A stretch of DNA of 64,000 nucleotides from an uncultured Clostridia bacterium (GCA_934255135.1 CAKQMV010000007.1:31151-95150), one strand, 5' to 3'. Positions 1-9,716 are shown, counted from the stretch's first letter. Notes: generated from the letters alone by a model not told the origin. Numbers and translations are program-made.

Positions 1-247
1 TATCAAATTGAATGCCTTTATGGATAGTTAGAGTATTCTAACAGTAGTTGCTTCTCAATTAATAGGAGCCATTCATAAAAGCATTGCAAAATTGGCTCCT
101 CAATATTGCAATGCTGGTCCCCCCTTAAGCTTATGAGACTACTTGCATTGAAAGATATTTAAAATGCTTAGTACCAATTTCAGTATTTATGTATATTCGG
201 TAACATTTAAGATCCAATCGAATAATTATTCTCAAAAATGGTAATCG
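1..247 (+). repeat. Dispersed repeat family A, copy 1 (cut by window start)
   Basis: Non-coding repeat that matches the copies near 9.1, 22.8 and 47.0 kb when read in the same orientation. Shared landmarks are the hairpin GTTAG-N6-CTAAC, an AGGAGCCA...TGGCTCCT pair, AAGCTTATGAGACTAC, a TACCAATTTCAGTATTTAT block, CGGTAACA, and the end TATTCTCAAAAATGGTAA. This copy carries an extra GCATTGCAA...TTGCAATGC inverted repeat. The left part lies outside the window. Confidence 0.85.
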
Positions 248-249
248 TC

Positions 250-283
250 CGCCAGGTCTGCCTGGTCGTCTTGCTGCCTGGCA
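250..283. repeat. Mini-array of CCAGG/CCTGG words
   Basis: Three copies of a CCAGG/GCCTGG word in alternating orientation follow repeat A copy 1 directly. This is a short example of the both-orientation word arrays seen elsewhere in the window. It could fold into a small hairpin (CCAGG-tctg-CCTGG). Confidence 0.5.
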
Positions 284-417
284 CCATACTTATCATTTAT
301 TGTTTTTATTAACCCCCGAGGAATTGATGAACCTTCCTTTTGCATTCGATTATGACTGCTTGTAACAGAATATGCCTGCGTCACAATCAATTTGTTGTAA
401 CACCCCAACAAATCGAG

Positions 418-426
418 TGCTATAAT
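418..426 (+). promoter_or_regulatory. Extended -10 promoter of the large fusion gene
   Basis: TGCTATAAT is a perfect extended -10 (TGn plus TATAAT). The -35 side is weak (TTGTTG or TTGTAA, 20-23 bases away). It sits inside the longest possible reading frame, so it argues for translation starting at 460 and not at the upstream ATG at 340. Confidence 0.65.
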
Positions 427-459
427 TGTGTATATATTTATAAAAACGAGGTCGCGCCT

Positions 460-3400
460 ATGAACACTTTTGATGTTTATGACACTTACATGATTAAAGC
501 TACAGAAGTTCTTGAATATTCAAGGAATGCGCTTGAGAAGATTTGTGATGAGCCGGATAATGGCTGGCTTTCGGAGATTTTCAATCAGATGACAGCAAGA
601 CTTTTTCCAGAGAGCTTCACGGCAAACGATGACCCTGCTTTTAACAAGGCAGTAGATTTTTTCATGAGGAAATATCAGGAAGCACTCGACGATGAACGGA
701 GTATGAGGGCGGCATCACCTGTAGATGACTTTGTGTTTTTTACAGAGGAAGAATTTGGGCGATGTACTAATGCCGATGAGTACAGACGCTTCCTTGAGGT
801 GTGGAGAACTGAATACATTTATGAATACATGAGGCTGGCCCGCGAGGTTACGCCTTTTAACACATGCGGACATGTGGCGGGTGTCCATTATATTGCGACT
901 TTTATTGCAAGACAGATTGCAACCTACGAGACTTCGACAGATCTTGGAATTATTTCGGCAGCTGCGGCTTGCCATGATCTCGGTAAGTTTGGATGCGTCG
1001 GAGATGAGCTTCGCAAGGTCGCGCATTATCATTACTATTACACATCGGTGATCTGCCAGCGTTTTGGCCTGCCGATGATTGCGCATATTGCCGGCAACCA
1101 CTCGACCTGGGATCTTGAGCTTGAGAATCTTTCGATTGAGTCACTGATTCTGATTTACGCAGATTTCAGGGTGAGAAGCCACAGAGAAGATGGCGTCGAA
1201 GTCGCGAAGTTCTATACGCTCGACGAGGCTTTTGACATTGTTCTTGGTAAGCTTGAGAATGTCGACGATGCCAAAAAAGACCGCTATCGCAAGGTCTATA
1301 TGAAGCTAAAGGATTTTGAACTTTACCTCAGAAGTCTAGGCGTAGAGACAAATCCCGAAATGCCGCCTGCTGAGAATGTGGGCGAGGGTCCGTGCCGTGA
1401 CCCTCTTCTTAATGGAAATGAGGTCACTGACAGACTTAAGAACCTTGCGTTCAGACATAATATAAGAATAATGAGCATTTTCAATAATGAAGTGGATTTC
1501 GGTTCACTTCTTGAGGATGCGAGAACGGAGAACAATCCTTCTATTGTAAGAGCATACCTTAATATTCTCGACGAGTACTCTCAGTACATGACCAAGCACG
1601 AGAAGCTGATGGCGCTCAGGTTCCTGTATGACCAACTTTCCAATCGTGAGGGTGACATAAGAAGAACTGCCGCAACTACAATGGGCAAGCTGATTGCGAG
1701 ATATCAGAATCCAGCGACCAAGCTCGTTCCTGACAGATTTGCATCTGAGAGCAATGACTCGCTTGAAGTGTGGAGAGCATACCTTGGAAGAGTTGTGTAT
1801 CCGGGTCACAGAGTTACAGATCAGCACAGACGCTGGATTCGTTACACACTTAAGATGATTTCAAAGAACGTAATCGCTTATGCGGACAAGGCGAAAGCGC
1901 ATGATTACATCAGCGTATTTCTTGAGTTCTTTAGGGATGACGCGGTATCGAGCGGCGCTATTTTTGCCATGATTGAGGTTCTTCATCACATTCCATTTGA
2001 GATGATGACAGATGACGACCTTCATATAATTACGGATGTGCTCGGAAGATTTAAGGATGAGCCGCAGCCTGCGGAGAGAACTGCAATTCTTGATATAATT
2101 GAAGTTTTCTCAGCATGGGATACTGCATCAGAAAGCCTGAAGGAAGCTCTCAAGAATCTGCTTCAAAGCTTCAGACCAGAGCCTGTTGAAATTGCAGACT
2201 TCTATATCTATAAGAAGGCCGAGCGAAATCTATATGACACAGGAGAGAGCGACAGAGATATTCTCGTAAGCATCACAAGCAAGCTTGAGGATCAGACTAC
2301 AGTTCTCATGAGAGACAATCTTAAGACCGCAACACCTTGGGTAATCAAGACTGCTAATATAAGCTTCCTTCTTGATTATGCGATTAACTGCTCAGGAACT
2401 GACAGAAATTTCTTCCTGGCGTCTCACCTCTCGAACCTGCTTAAGGTCAGCGAGAAGGTTACAGTAAGAAAGATGGCTGGACGAAGCCTCGTTGGAGTTG
2501 CATCAAAGCTGCCGTCTGACCAGGTTAACGAACTTGTAATCGAGCTCGCCAAGGGTCTTGAAATTGGAGATTATCAGTTCTCTAAGTACATTCCTGAATA
2601 CCTCGGAAGACTCGGTATGTTCCTACTTCCAGGTGAGCTTGACGAATTCATAGATGAGCTCGGCGGAATGCTCGACAGCAATAACTTCAGGATTTCATCT
2701 GTTGCGCTCGACACAATCGGTGAAATGCTTCAGGACAGCTTCAGCTACAATTACAGAGAAGAACCAGATTCTTCAGGCCTTGTCAAGAGAGAGAAGATTA
2801 TGCTCGGCTACCTTCTCAAAGGACTTTCCTGCTACAACGAAGAGGTCAGCCGTAAGGCGCTTCTTATAATTGGGCAGTATATTTTCGGTTCGGGTAAGCT
2901 TACACTCGAGGAAAAATACCTCTACTACAGATATTTTTACAAGAAACTGCTGACGCTTCTTAAGACAGATGCCGAAGGTGACATCAATTTCTATAACAAC
3001 GCGGCAGCACTGAACCACATATACAGATTCGTCACCGACTACAGCTTCCTGCACGGTGAGATCGAGCTACCACAGAATAAGAGGATTGCGTTCTTCCCTG
3101 GCACCTTTGATCCGTTCTCAAGCGGCCATAAGGGAATCGTTGACGCGATCAGAAATGAAGGCTTCGAGACGTACCTTGCTCTCGATGAGTTTTCGTGGTC
3201 CAAAAACACTCAGCCTCGCATGAGGCGTCGTGAGATTATCTCGATGTCAATTGCCGCAAGTCCAGATGTGTTCCTCTTCCTCGACGATTTTCCGGTAAAC
3301 ATCGCGAACCCGGAGGATATCAGACAGCTTAAGAATGTTTTTGCCGGCAAAGAGGTCTACATGGTAGCGGGATCTGATGTAATCATCAACGCTTCATCGT

Positions 3401-5190
3401 ACAAGGCACTGCCGCAGGACGACTCGATTCATACAATGAATCACATCATCTTCAGAAGAGAGAGCGCAGAGATGGGAGACGAGTCTGAGGAGAAGCTCAA
3501 GGCTGCATATGAGAACATAAGCGGCAAGATTTATGAGCTGAAGCTCCCTCCTTATCTTGAGGACATCAGCTCTACACAGATTCGTGACAACATAGACGAC
3601 GGCCGTGACATATCGAAGCTTATCGATCCTGTCGCGCAAAGCTACATCTATGCAAACGGCATGTATCTCCGAGAGCCGATGTACAAGAGCGTCCTCGAGA
3701 CTAAAGACATCAACATCGAGAATCACAAGAAGCCTGACGACAGACTGATTCACTGCGTTATGGATTCCAAAAACGGAAAACAGCTTGAAGATTATCTCAC
3801 CTCGGCCCAGACAATGCATACGTCAATCCGAAATTCAGCAGGCGATATGATGGGCTATGCGCTCTACCACTCAGTAGATGTGACTGAGCTTTATGACGAG
3901 TTTAAGGATATTGAGCTGGCTACTGAAATCAGAAATCAGGCCACTGGCAAGATTCTGGTTATAAGAGAGCTTTCAGTTTCTGGTGGAAATGATGCATCGC
4001 GTGTTGTATCTACGCTTCTTACAGAGGTGCTTGCAGATGCCTGCGAGCGAGGCATAACCTACGGAATCTACCATCCTCTTAAGAAGGACATTTCGCAGAT
4101 GATCATGGATGCATTTGAGCGTTTTGGATTCCTCGAGGTTGATCTGAATAATGTGAATAATGAAGGAACCGGAATCTGGGCAGTCGACATGAAGGCTCCA
4201 ATCGTTCTTGTTGAGAATATGGACAGAGTTATCAAGAATCCGTTCAATACTAATACAAACGTACTCTCGGTTCTTCAGGCGTCGCACCAGAAGCTTCAGA
4301 AGGCTGTTTCGGCACTGCTTCCGGGCAATCTGGTTCTCTCATTTAATGCCGGAATCATGAACAACAGAATCGTTCATATGGTAACAGCAGCTAACGGAGT
4401 GCCTGACACACCTACAGTTCCGCGGAAGCTCGGAGCCGACATGTGCGTTCCTTTTGGCAAGTTCATCGGCAACACAGTGATTCCGAACACCGTGACCAAA
4501 ACGCTTCACACCGAGAAGAAGTTCTCCGCAAAGCTAGACAGCTTCACCATCGAGGAGTTCCCTATGTACGCTTCGATTGAGAATCAGGTGAGAACAATAA
4601 AGTCATTCTCAAGACCTGTTATTCTTGTTGATGACCTGCTTCACAAGGGCTACAGGCTGAAGCATCTCGATCCGATAATGAAGCGTAACGATATTCAGAT
4701 CAAGAAGATTATTGTGGGAATTCTGTCGGGTCATGGTAAGGATCTTATGTCGCTTCAGGAGCGTGAGGTTGAAAGTGCTTACTTTATTCCTAACCTGAAG
4801 TCGTGGTTCGTTGAATCAACCCTCTACCCTTTCATCGGTGGAGACAGCGTTGAATCGGATGATACGGGTCCTGCGAACCTGATTGCATCGGTTAATCTGA
4901 TACCGCCTTTTGCAGCAATGGGATTCCTGTACATGTACGATAAGGAAGCGGTTTATGAGCTTGCGATGACATGCCTTGAGAATACGAAGGAGATTTTCAA
5001 GGTTCTCGAGGATGAGTATCTTGACCACTTCGAAAGACAGCTTACTATAAGAAGACTTTCAGATGTCATCAGAAAACCGCGCAGACCAGCTGGCTCAAAC
5101 ATCAGTGATAAGCAGCTTGCTATGTCGCCATCATCCTACATTGATGACTACATCTACAGGCTCGAGCGTCTTAAGAACGCAATGCTTTAA
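460..5190 (+). CDS. Giant HD / helical-repeat / nucleotidyltransferase / GNAT-like / PRTase-like fusion protein
   Basis: A 1576-residue protein. From the N-terminus: an HD-type metal-hydrolase domain (H138 of CGH, H172-D173 in CHDLGK, a later H in GNHS, D in YADFR); about 600 residues of helical, HEAT-like sequence; an adenylyl/cytidylyltransferase domain of NadD type with GTFDPFSSGH at 881-890 and SSTQIR at 1037-1042; a GNAT-like acetyltransferase fold near 1140-1250; and a C-terminal region with a PRPP-loop-like VILVDDLLHKGYR at 1387-1399. The start at 460 is chosen because a promoter lies at 418-426 and GAGGT precedes it; the frame is open back to 340. It heads an operon with the next two genes. 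The combination suggests nucleotide or NAD-related chemistry or sensing, but the substrate is unknown. Confidence 0.85.
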   Translation: MNTFDVYDTYMIKATEVLEYSRNALEKICDEPDNGWLSEIFNQMTARLFPESFTANDDPAFNKAVDFFMRKYQEALDDERSMRAASPVDDFVFFTEEEFGRCTNADEYRRFLEVWRTEYIYEYMRLAREVTPFNTCGHVAGVHYIATFIARQIATYETSTDLGIISAAAACHDLGKFGCVGDELRKVAHYHYYYTSVICQRFGLPMIAHIAGNHSTWDLELENLSIESLILIYADFRVRSHREDGVEVAKFYTLDEAFDIVLGKLENVDDAKKDRYRKVYMKLKDFELYLRSLGVETNPEMPPAENVGEGPCRDPLLNGNEVTDRLKNLAFRHNIRIMSIFNNEVDFGSLLEDARTENNPSIVRAYLNILDEYSQYMTKHEKLMALRFLYDQLSNREGDIRRTAATTMGKLIARYQNPATKLVPDRFASESNDSLEVWRAYLGRVVYPGHRVTDQHRRWIRYTLKMISKNVIAYADKAKAHDYISVFLEFFRDDAVSSGAIFAMIEVLHHIPFEMMTDDDLHIITDVLGRFKDEPQPAERTAILDIIEVFSAWDTASESLKEALKNLLQSFRPEPVEIADFYIYKKAERNLYDTGESDRDILVSITSKLEDQTTVLMRDNLKTATPWVIKTANISFLLDYAINCSGTDRNFFLASHLSNLLKVSEKVTVRKMAGRSLVGVASKLPSDQVNELVIELAKGLEIGDYQFSKYIPEYLGRLGMFLLPGELDEFIDELGGMLDSNNFRISSVALDTIGEMLQDSFSYNYREEPDSSGLVKREKIMLGYLLKGLSCYNEEVSRKALLIIGQYIFGSGKLTLEEKYLYYRYFYKKLLTLLKTDAEGDINFYNNAAALNHIYRFVTDYSFLHGEIELPQNKRIAFFPGTFDPFSSGHKGIVDAIRNEGFETYLALDEFSWSKNTQPRMRRREIISMSIAASPDVFLFLDDFPVNIANPEDIRQLKNVFAGKEVYMVAGSDVIINASSYKALPQDDSIHTMNHIIFRRESAEMGDESEEKLKAAYENISGKIYELKLPPYLEDISSTQIRDNIDDGRDISKLIDPVAQSYIYANGMYLREPMYKSVLETKDINIENHKKPDDRLIHCVMDSKNGKQLEDYLTSAQTMHTSIRNSAGDMMGYALYHSVDVTELYDEFKDIELATEIRNQATGKILVIRELSVSGGNDASRVVSTLLTEVLADACERGITYGIYHPLKKDISQMIMDAFERFGFLEVDLNNVNNEGTGIWAVDMKAPIVLVENMDRVIKNPFNTNTNVLSVLQASHQKLQKAVSALLPGNLVLSFNAGIMNNRIVHMVTAANGVPDTPTVPRKLGADMCVPFGKFIGNTVIPNTVTKTLHTEKKFSAKLDSFTIEEFPMYASIENQVRTIKSFSRPVILVDDLLHKGYRLKHLDPIMKRNDIQIKKIIVGILSGHGKDLMSLQEREVESAYFIPNLKSWFVESTLYPFIGGDSVESDDTGPANLIASVNLIPPFAAMGFLYMYDKEAVYELAMTCLENTKEIFKVLEDEYLDHFERQLTIRRLSDVIRKPRRPAGSNISDKQLAMSPSSYIDDYIYRLERLKNAML

Positions 5191-5222
5191 TTGCTTAATC
5201 TACCAAATCGGAGGAAAGATAA

Positions 5223-6248
5223 ATGCACAGAATAAGTGAGCTTTTCACGAGAAAAGATATATTATCAAACAGCGCGGGCGAAGGCGATGATGTCCTCGTC
5301 TGCAGCAAATCTACAGAAGGTAGAGACTTACTTGAAGCTCTTCCTGTCAGAGATGGTGACGCTAAGGTAAGAGTCAACATCGTAGCTATGGGCGACGTCG
5401 GTGGCACAGTGCTTCTCGGCCTTAGACTTCTTGGTGAGAAGGTTATCGAGTCAATCGGAATCTTTGATCTTAACAGCGCTGCAACAGAGCGCTATGAGAG
5501 AGAGATTAATCAGGTCTCATTCCCCGATGGACGCGTTCTGCCCCAGGTCAGAATCATCGAATCAGACGAATGCTTTGACTGCGATGTTTTCGTCTTCTGT
5601 GCTACGAAGGCCATTCCGCCGCTCGGTGCTGACGGTGATGTAAGAATGGCACAATTTGAAGCTAACCGTGGCCTTGTAGAGCTTTATGCAAAAATGGCTC
5701 TTGAAGCTGGTTTCAAAGGACTCTTTGCAGTCGTGTCTGATCCTGTAGATCCTCTCTGCATGGCAGCTGCCAGGGCGGGACTTGACCCTGCACAGATCAA
5801 GGGCTACGGACTCGGCGTGATGTACGCGAGAGGACTTTACGCCGCAGGAGAGCTCGGCGTCGATGCAGCTTTTCGCATTAACGGAAGAGCTTTTGGTCCT
5901 CACGGAGCAGACCTCGTTATCGCAGACAATGTTTTTGAGTACGACGATAAGCTGTCTGCTGAGCTGACCGAGCGAGCTGTCACATCAAACCTTGTAACTA
6001 GAGAATCGGGCTTCAAGCCTTATATCGCACCGGCAATGTCATCGGCAGCAATATCACTGATTGAAACTATAAGTGGTGGCTGGCACTACTCGTCAGTGTT
6101 TACCGGAGAGGTCTTCCTCGGATGCCGAAACCGCGTCGGTTCAAACGGAATTGTTATAGAAAACCTGCCGCTTTGCGACAGACTTTATTCAAGAATTGAG
6201 AAAGCATGCATGAATCTTTCGGGGATTATAAGTTATGGAAGAGAATGA
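5223..6248 (+). CDS. Lactate/malate dehydrogenase-like NAD-binding protein
   Basis: 341 residues with the LDH/MDH fold order. A Rossmann glycine motif GDVGGT is at 57-62, SDPVDP at 172-177 occupies the place of the family's NPxD motif (Asp for Asn), and GPHGAD with H227 matches the catalytic His region. Length is normal for the family. The Asn to Asp change and a generally divergent sequence mean that lactate or malate cannot be assumed as substrate. GGAGG precedes the ATG by 8 bases. It lies 32 bases after the giant fusion gene and its end overlaps the next gene by 14 bases, so the three are probably co-transcribed and translationally coupled. Confidence 0.8.
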   Translation: MHRISELFTRKDILSNSAGEGDDVLVCSKSTEGRDLLEALPVRDGDAKVRVNIVAMGDVGGTVLLGLRLLGEKVIESIGIFDLNSAATERYEREINQVSFPDGRVLPQVRIIESDECFDCDVFVFCATKAIPPLGADGDVRMAQFEANRGLVELYAKMALEAGFKGLFAVVSDPVDPLCMAAARAGLDPAQIKGYGLGVMYARGLYAAGELGVDAAFRINGRAFGPHGADLVIADNVFEYDDKLSAELTERAVTSNLVTRESGFKPYIAPAMSSAAISLIETISGGWHYSSVFTGEVFLGCRNRVGSNGIVIENLPLCDRLYSRIEKACMNLSGIISYGRE

Positions 6249-7362
6249 CCTAAGACTTCTGGTTATAAAACCTTTTACTAATGACGGACATACCAATGAT
6301 AGACTCGATGAGGTGCTTGAAAGCGCTCTCGACGCCCTGCCTGATGGTGTTTCTTATGACGTGGTTACGACACTTGAAGCGCTTGAGGTAGCGCTGGCAG
6401 CCAGATCTGAAAATGGGGCTTCGCCTGCTGAAGAACCTCTTTATCTTCTCTGGGCAGTTGATATCGGCCGCGCCGGTATCAACCTTGAGATGTTTCGAAT
6501 ACTTGACTGGATAAGATCTGCTGGATTGGTTATGAAAAGCTGCATCGGCGGCATAATAATCGATGGGGAATCAACAGAGTATACTAAGTCTGTCGGCCGT
6601 ATGGTTGTTCATGCCTGCAACGACGCTGGCTGCAGCTTCCCGGGAAGATGTCTCGTCGAAGGCCCAGCCGAGCTTACCAACTACAGAATCCAGGCTCGAA
6701 ACCTTGAAACGGATCTTATGGGAGCTTACCGCGCAGCAGCCTCAGGACTTGTCAAAGAGATGCTCACGTATGATAAGATCCATGAGAAGAAGGACTTTCC
6801 TAAGATCCTGATGCTCCATGCCAGCGATAGCGCGACTTCAAATACGCTAGCACTCTGGGAGCTTGTTAAAAGCCACCTCGACGGCTGCGACTTCAGAGAA
6901 ATTAACCTGAGAGACGGAGAAGTTATGGACTGCCGCGGCTGCTCATATGAAGTCTGCCGCTATTTCAGTGGTGAAGGTCGCTGCTTCTACGGAGGAACTA
7001 TCACAGAGAAGGTTTATCCGGGAGTCCTCGAGACAGACTGTCTTGTACTCCTCTGCCCTAACTACAACGACGCGATCAGTGCGAACCTTGCGGCATTCGT
7101 CAATAGAATGACCTCCCTTTTTGTCCGAAACAGGTTCTATGACAAAAGTCTCTTTGGCATAATCGTCTCTGGCTACAGTGGAGGTGACATCATCGCGGAG
7201 CAGCTGATTTCCGGTCTCTGCATGAACAAGACTTTCTCACTGCCGGCGAACTTCGCAATGATTGAAACAGCGAACGAGCCCGGCGAGATAATGAAGCTTC
7301 CTGGAATCGAAGAGAGAGCGAAGGAATTTGCAGACAGAATACTCGAAGTGATTCATAAATAG
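6235..7362 (+). CDS. Flavodoxin-like NAD(P)H-dependent FMN reductase family protein with Cys cluster
   Basis: 375 residues. The C-terminal half (about 195-375) looks like the NADPH-dependent FMN reductase / iron-sulfur flavoprotein family: a beta strand KILMLHAS followed by a phosphate-binding-like loop, then a cysteine cluster C233-x2-C236-x4-C241 and C250, then LLCPNYNDAISANLAAFVNR, which resembles the flavin-contacting region. The cluster may bind Fe-S or be redox active. The N-terminal half (1-190) is not recognised but has alternating strand/helix character. The ATG overlaps the end of the dehydrogenase-like gene. With that gene it suggests a redox function tied to the giant fusion protein. 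Confidence 0.75.
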   Translation: MEENDLRLLVIKPFTNDGHTNDRLDEVLESALDALPDGVSYDVVTTLEALEVALAARSENGASPAEEPLYLLWAVDIGRAGINLEMFRILDWIRSAGLVMKSCIGGIIIDGESTEYTKSVGRMVVHACNDAGCSFPGRCLVEGPAELTNYRIQARNLETDLMGAYRAAASGLVKEMLTYDKIHEKKDFPKILMLHASDSATSNTLALWELVKSHLDGCDFREINLRDGEVMDCRGCSYEVCRYFSGEGRCFYGGTITEKVYPGVLETDCLVLLCPNYNDAISANLAAFVNRMTSLFVRNRFYDKSLFGIIVSGYSGGDIIAEQLISGLCMNKTFSLPANFAMIETANEPGEIMKLPGIEERAKEFADRILEVIHK

Positions 7363-7378
7363 ATGCATACATAATTTG

Positions 7379-7387
7379 TGTTATAAT
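7379..7387 (+). promoter_or_regulatory. Extended -10 promoter of yitT-like gene
   Basis: TGTTATAAT forms an extended -10 only 3 bases before an in-frame ATG at 7390. That ATG could not be preceded by a ribosome binding site on such a transcript, so the TTG at 7420 with GGAGG at 7405-7409 is the better start. Confidence 0.55.
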
Positions 7388-7419
7388 TCATGTTAGTTTG
7401 CTATGGAGGTTTTATTGTT

Positions 7420-8277
7420 TTGAATAAAAGAATTAGAAATGTACTACTGGCTCTCGTTGGTGTTGCGATAGACGCATTCGGCATGAGTGTTTTCGTCCTT
7501 GCTTACGAATTTCCAGTTGGTGGAATGACTGGATTCGCTAGAGTTATCAATCACTATAGTGGTCTTCCAATATCAGTTATGGTTGGAATATTCAGTGCCG
7601 TTCTCTTCTTGCTCGGCTGGTTCCTTATTGGTAAGGAGTTTGCAATGACTACAATCATGGCATCCGTTGCTTATCCGCTTTTCCTCGGAATCCTTGAGAA
7701 TGTTGACCTAACGCCATTCATCATTCAGAACCGAATGCTCGCCGGAATGTTCGGTGGAATAATCTACGGAATAGGTCTTGGACTTGTTGTAAGAAGTGGT
7801 AGTTCAACTGGCGGTACAGATTTGATTGGAGTAATAGCTAAAGAGAAATTCAATCTACCAGTTGCAGTCGTTATGTATGCCGTGGATCTAATAGCGCTCG
7901 CATCGCAGATGCTTTTCTCAAATGTCGAGGATGTACTGTACGGTATCTTCGTAATAATGGTAGCATCATTTGCGATGAACAAGGCGCTGACAGCTGGTCA
8001 TAGCAACCTTCAGTTCATCATAGTAAGCAGCAAATGGGACGAAATCAATCAAGAGATTCAGAAATACAGCGACCTCGGCTCTACCATTATTCATGGAATG
8101 ACTGGGCGATTCAAGAATGAGAGCAATTTGATACTTTGCACTGTACACCCTAAAAGAGTTAAGATCTTGAATGATATCATCTTCAACACAGACCCAACAG
8201 CATTCGCGACAATCATGAATGTCGATGAAGTCCGAGGTAGGGGCTTTAGTATGGAGAGAAAGTATAAGAAAATATGA
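7420..8277 (+). CDS. YitT family membrane protein
   Basis: 285 residues from a TTG start with GGAGG 10 bases upstream. The N-terminal two thirds contain about five to six hydrophobic segments with the family-typical GGMTG and the glycine/serine stretch RSGSSTGGTDLIG. The C-terminal part (about 195-285) is the soluble DUF2179 domain, including the IIHGMTG and FNTDPTAFATIM regions. Families of this kind are membrane proteins of largely unsettled function. It has its own promoter, 57 bases after the three-gene operon. An alternative start at ATG 7390 would add ten residues but lacks a ribosome binding site. Confidence 0.9.
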   Translation: MNKRIRNVLLALVGVAIDAFGMSVFVLAYEFPVGGMTGFARVINHYSGLPISVMVGIFSAVLFLLGWFLIGKEFAMTTIMASVAYPLFLGILENVDLTPFIIQNRMLAGMFGGIIYGIGLGLVVRSGSSTGGTDLIGVIAKEKFNLPVAVVMYAVDLIALASQMLFSNVEDVLYGIFVIMVASFAMNKALTAGHSNLQFIIVSSKWDEINQEIQKYSDLGSTIIHGMTGRFKNESNLILCTVHPKRVKILNDIIFNTDPTAFATIMNVDEVRGRGFSMERKYKKI

Positions 8278-8350
8278 TCAAGTAGGTTGCATAAAAGATC
8301 ATTATCTTTCTCAGGCAGCAATATCGACCAGTTATGAAATCACCTAAAAA

Positions 8351-8382
8351 TAGGAGCGACAACTCTCATGTCGTCGCTCCTA
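8351..8382 (-). terminator. Intrinsic terminator of lipoprotein gene
   Basis: A 10-bp inverted repeat TAGGAGCGAC/GTCGCTCCTA. Read on the minus strand it is followed by ATTTTTAGG, so it ends the transcript of the lipoprotein gene at 8408-8998. Confidence 0.8.
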
Positions 8383-8407
8383 TGTCTTCCTACATCTCTC
8401 CTAATTA

Positions 8408-8998
8408 CTATTTCATCTCAACATTGAAGCTTACAACCTGCTGTTCATCGACCGACACGTCGGAAGCCATCAGATCTCCAACGAAATCAATTCCATAAAC
8501 AATGTCAGCTTTACCCTTCTTAAGCTCCTTGGCAGTTACCATCTTCCACTTGCCATCGACCTTCTTGTAACCCCATGAGAATTCCGCCTCCAGGACAGAC
8601 TCCTTATCCCAGAACGACGTATCCTTATACACCTCTTCCACGATGTCTGTTGTGCCATCCTGCTCAGGTGTCGAAACCTCACGATTGATGATTGCGTAGC
8701 CCGGCTTAATGCCAAAAGTATCAATTACATACTTAAGATCGCTACCGATTGTAACACCCTTGTAAAGTCCCGGCTGATTCTTCAGCTTATCTCCGTTCAG
8801 AGAATAATAACCTTCCTTGTTCCACACATCCGCATGGAGCTTGTCACCGCTCTTAAGCTCAACTGCCTTGCCCTTTATAGCGGCCATATTTACAGCGCCG
8901 ACCGAACAATCAGAATTGTCACCCTCAGTGCAGCCGCACAGAAGCGCAGTACACATGATTGCCCCTACTAGGATCGCCAATACCTTTCTAAATTTCAT
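8408..8998 (-). CDS. Predicted lipoprotein, unknown function
   Basis: 196 residues starting at MKFRKV; GGGAGG lies 7 bases upstream of this ATG, so the six extra residues of the longest frame are dropped. A basic N-terminus and hydrophobic core end at the lipobox LCGC, giving a lipid-anchored Cys near residue 22. The mature part is a polar, mixed strand/helix domain with no motif I recognise. It is monocistronic, with a clear terminator downstream and a repeat-rich spacer upstream. Confidence 0.75.
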   Translation of the reverse strand: MKFRKVLAILVGAIMCTALLCGCTEGDNSDCSVGAVNMAAIKGKAVELKSGDKLHADVWNKEGYYSLNGDKLKNQPGLYKGVTIGSDLKYVIDTFGIKPGYAIINREVSTPEQDGTTDIVEEVYKDTSFWDKESVLEAEFSWGYKKVDGKWKMVTAKELKKGKADIVYGIDFVGDLMASDVSVDEQQVVSFNVEMK

Positions 8999-9134
8999 AA
9001 CACACCTCCCACTCACTCTTTTCGAAATAATTGTACCGCTGCTATGTGACAGGTGTATAACGATTAGAAATTAGTCAGGCAAAATTGATTTATCGGGACG
9101 TGTGGCGGTTTATGTAATTCTCTATGAATGAATG

Positions 9135-9486
9135 TTTACAGCTGCTAGGGACCAATTTGCATAATTTAACAACATCGGTCCCTGAAAGCTACCAATTCAG
9201 ATTATATATAAGAAATGGTACGCAGTGCTTCTGGCTTCAAAGCAACAGGCAGTCATGCCCAAATGATGTGATTATATCTGTGTGAATAAAAGAGAGTTAA
9301 CTATCATAAGAATTCGCACTTAACGGGGCCAATCTGATCAGGAATATTAAGATTGACCCTTTCTGAATCTTATATAACTCTTATCACTGACATGCATTTG
9401 TAACTGCTTGGTACCAATTTAACTTTTATTATAAGGTTTGGTACCTTTTAGGAACCATTCAATTGTTTTTTTCTCAAAATGGTAAC
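9135..9486 (+). repeat. Dispersed repeat family A, copy 2 (divergent centre)
   Basis: Both ends match the other copies: CAGCTGCT...ACCAATTT...ACATCGGTCCCTGAAAGCTACCAATT...AAGAAATGGTACGCAGTG on the left (not contiguous) and TGCTTGGTACCAATTT through TTCTCAAAATGGTAACA on the right. The middle is different in sequence but keeps pairing, for example GGGCCAATCT with AGATTGACCC and GTTAAC with TTAAC. The rest of the spacer (9017-9134 and 9487-9648) shows nothing I can name. Confidence 0.75.
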
Positions 9487-9648
9487 ACTGCGACCAGTAC
9501 AATACCTGCAGCAGCAGAACAGGCGTCAAATGCAAATAGAGCTGGGACGATAGTGAGAAGTGCGATTCGAAAGGTTTGTGAAAGCGATGGCTACCGTGGA
9601 ACTGCTGATGTTTTCTGCTTTAAAGGAGCGTGATGAAAGAGAAAAAGA

Positions 9649-9682
9649 GAATCCTTGTGCCGACTCATCGGCACAAGGATTC
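9649..9682 (-). terminator. Intrinsic terminator of SPFH operon
   Basis: A perfect 15-bp inverted repeat, left arm GAATCCTTGTGCCGA, with a 4-base loop, preceded on the plus strand by an A-rich run (T-rich after the hairpin on the minus strand). It lies 35 bases after the stop of the SPFH gene. Confidence 0.85.
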
Positions 9683-9716
9683 CCATCTCTAACGTCTCAA
9701 ACATATTCAAAATTAA

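Noticed and set aside
340..459. ATG at 340 as the start of the giant fusion protein
   Set aside because: An extended -10 promoter lies at 418-426 inside this extension, no binding site precedes 340, and the first 40 residues do not look like a domain. ATG 460 has GAGGT upstream.
715..1101. Long opposite-strand frames under the giant fusion gene
   Set aside because: They have no binding sites and lie wholly inside a gene with clear domains; they are codon shadows.
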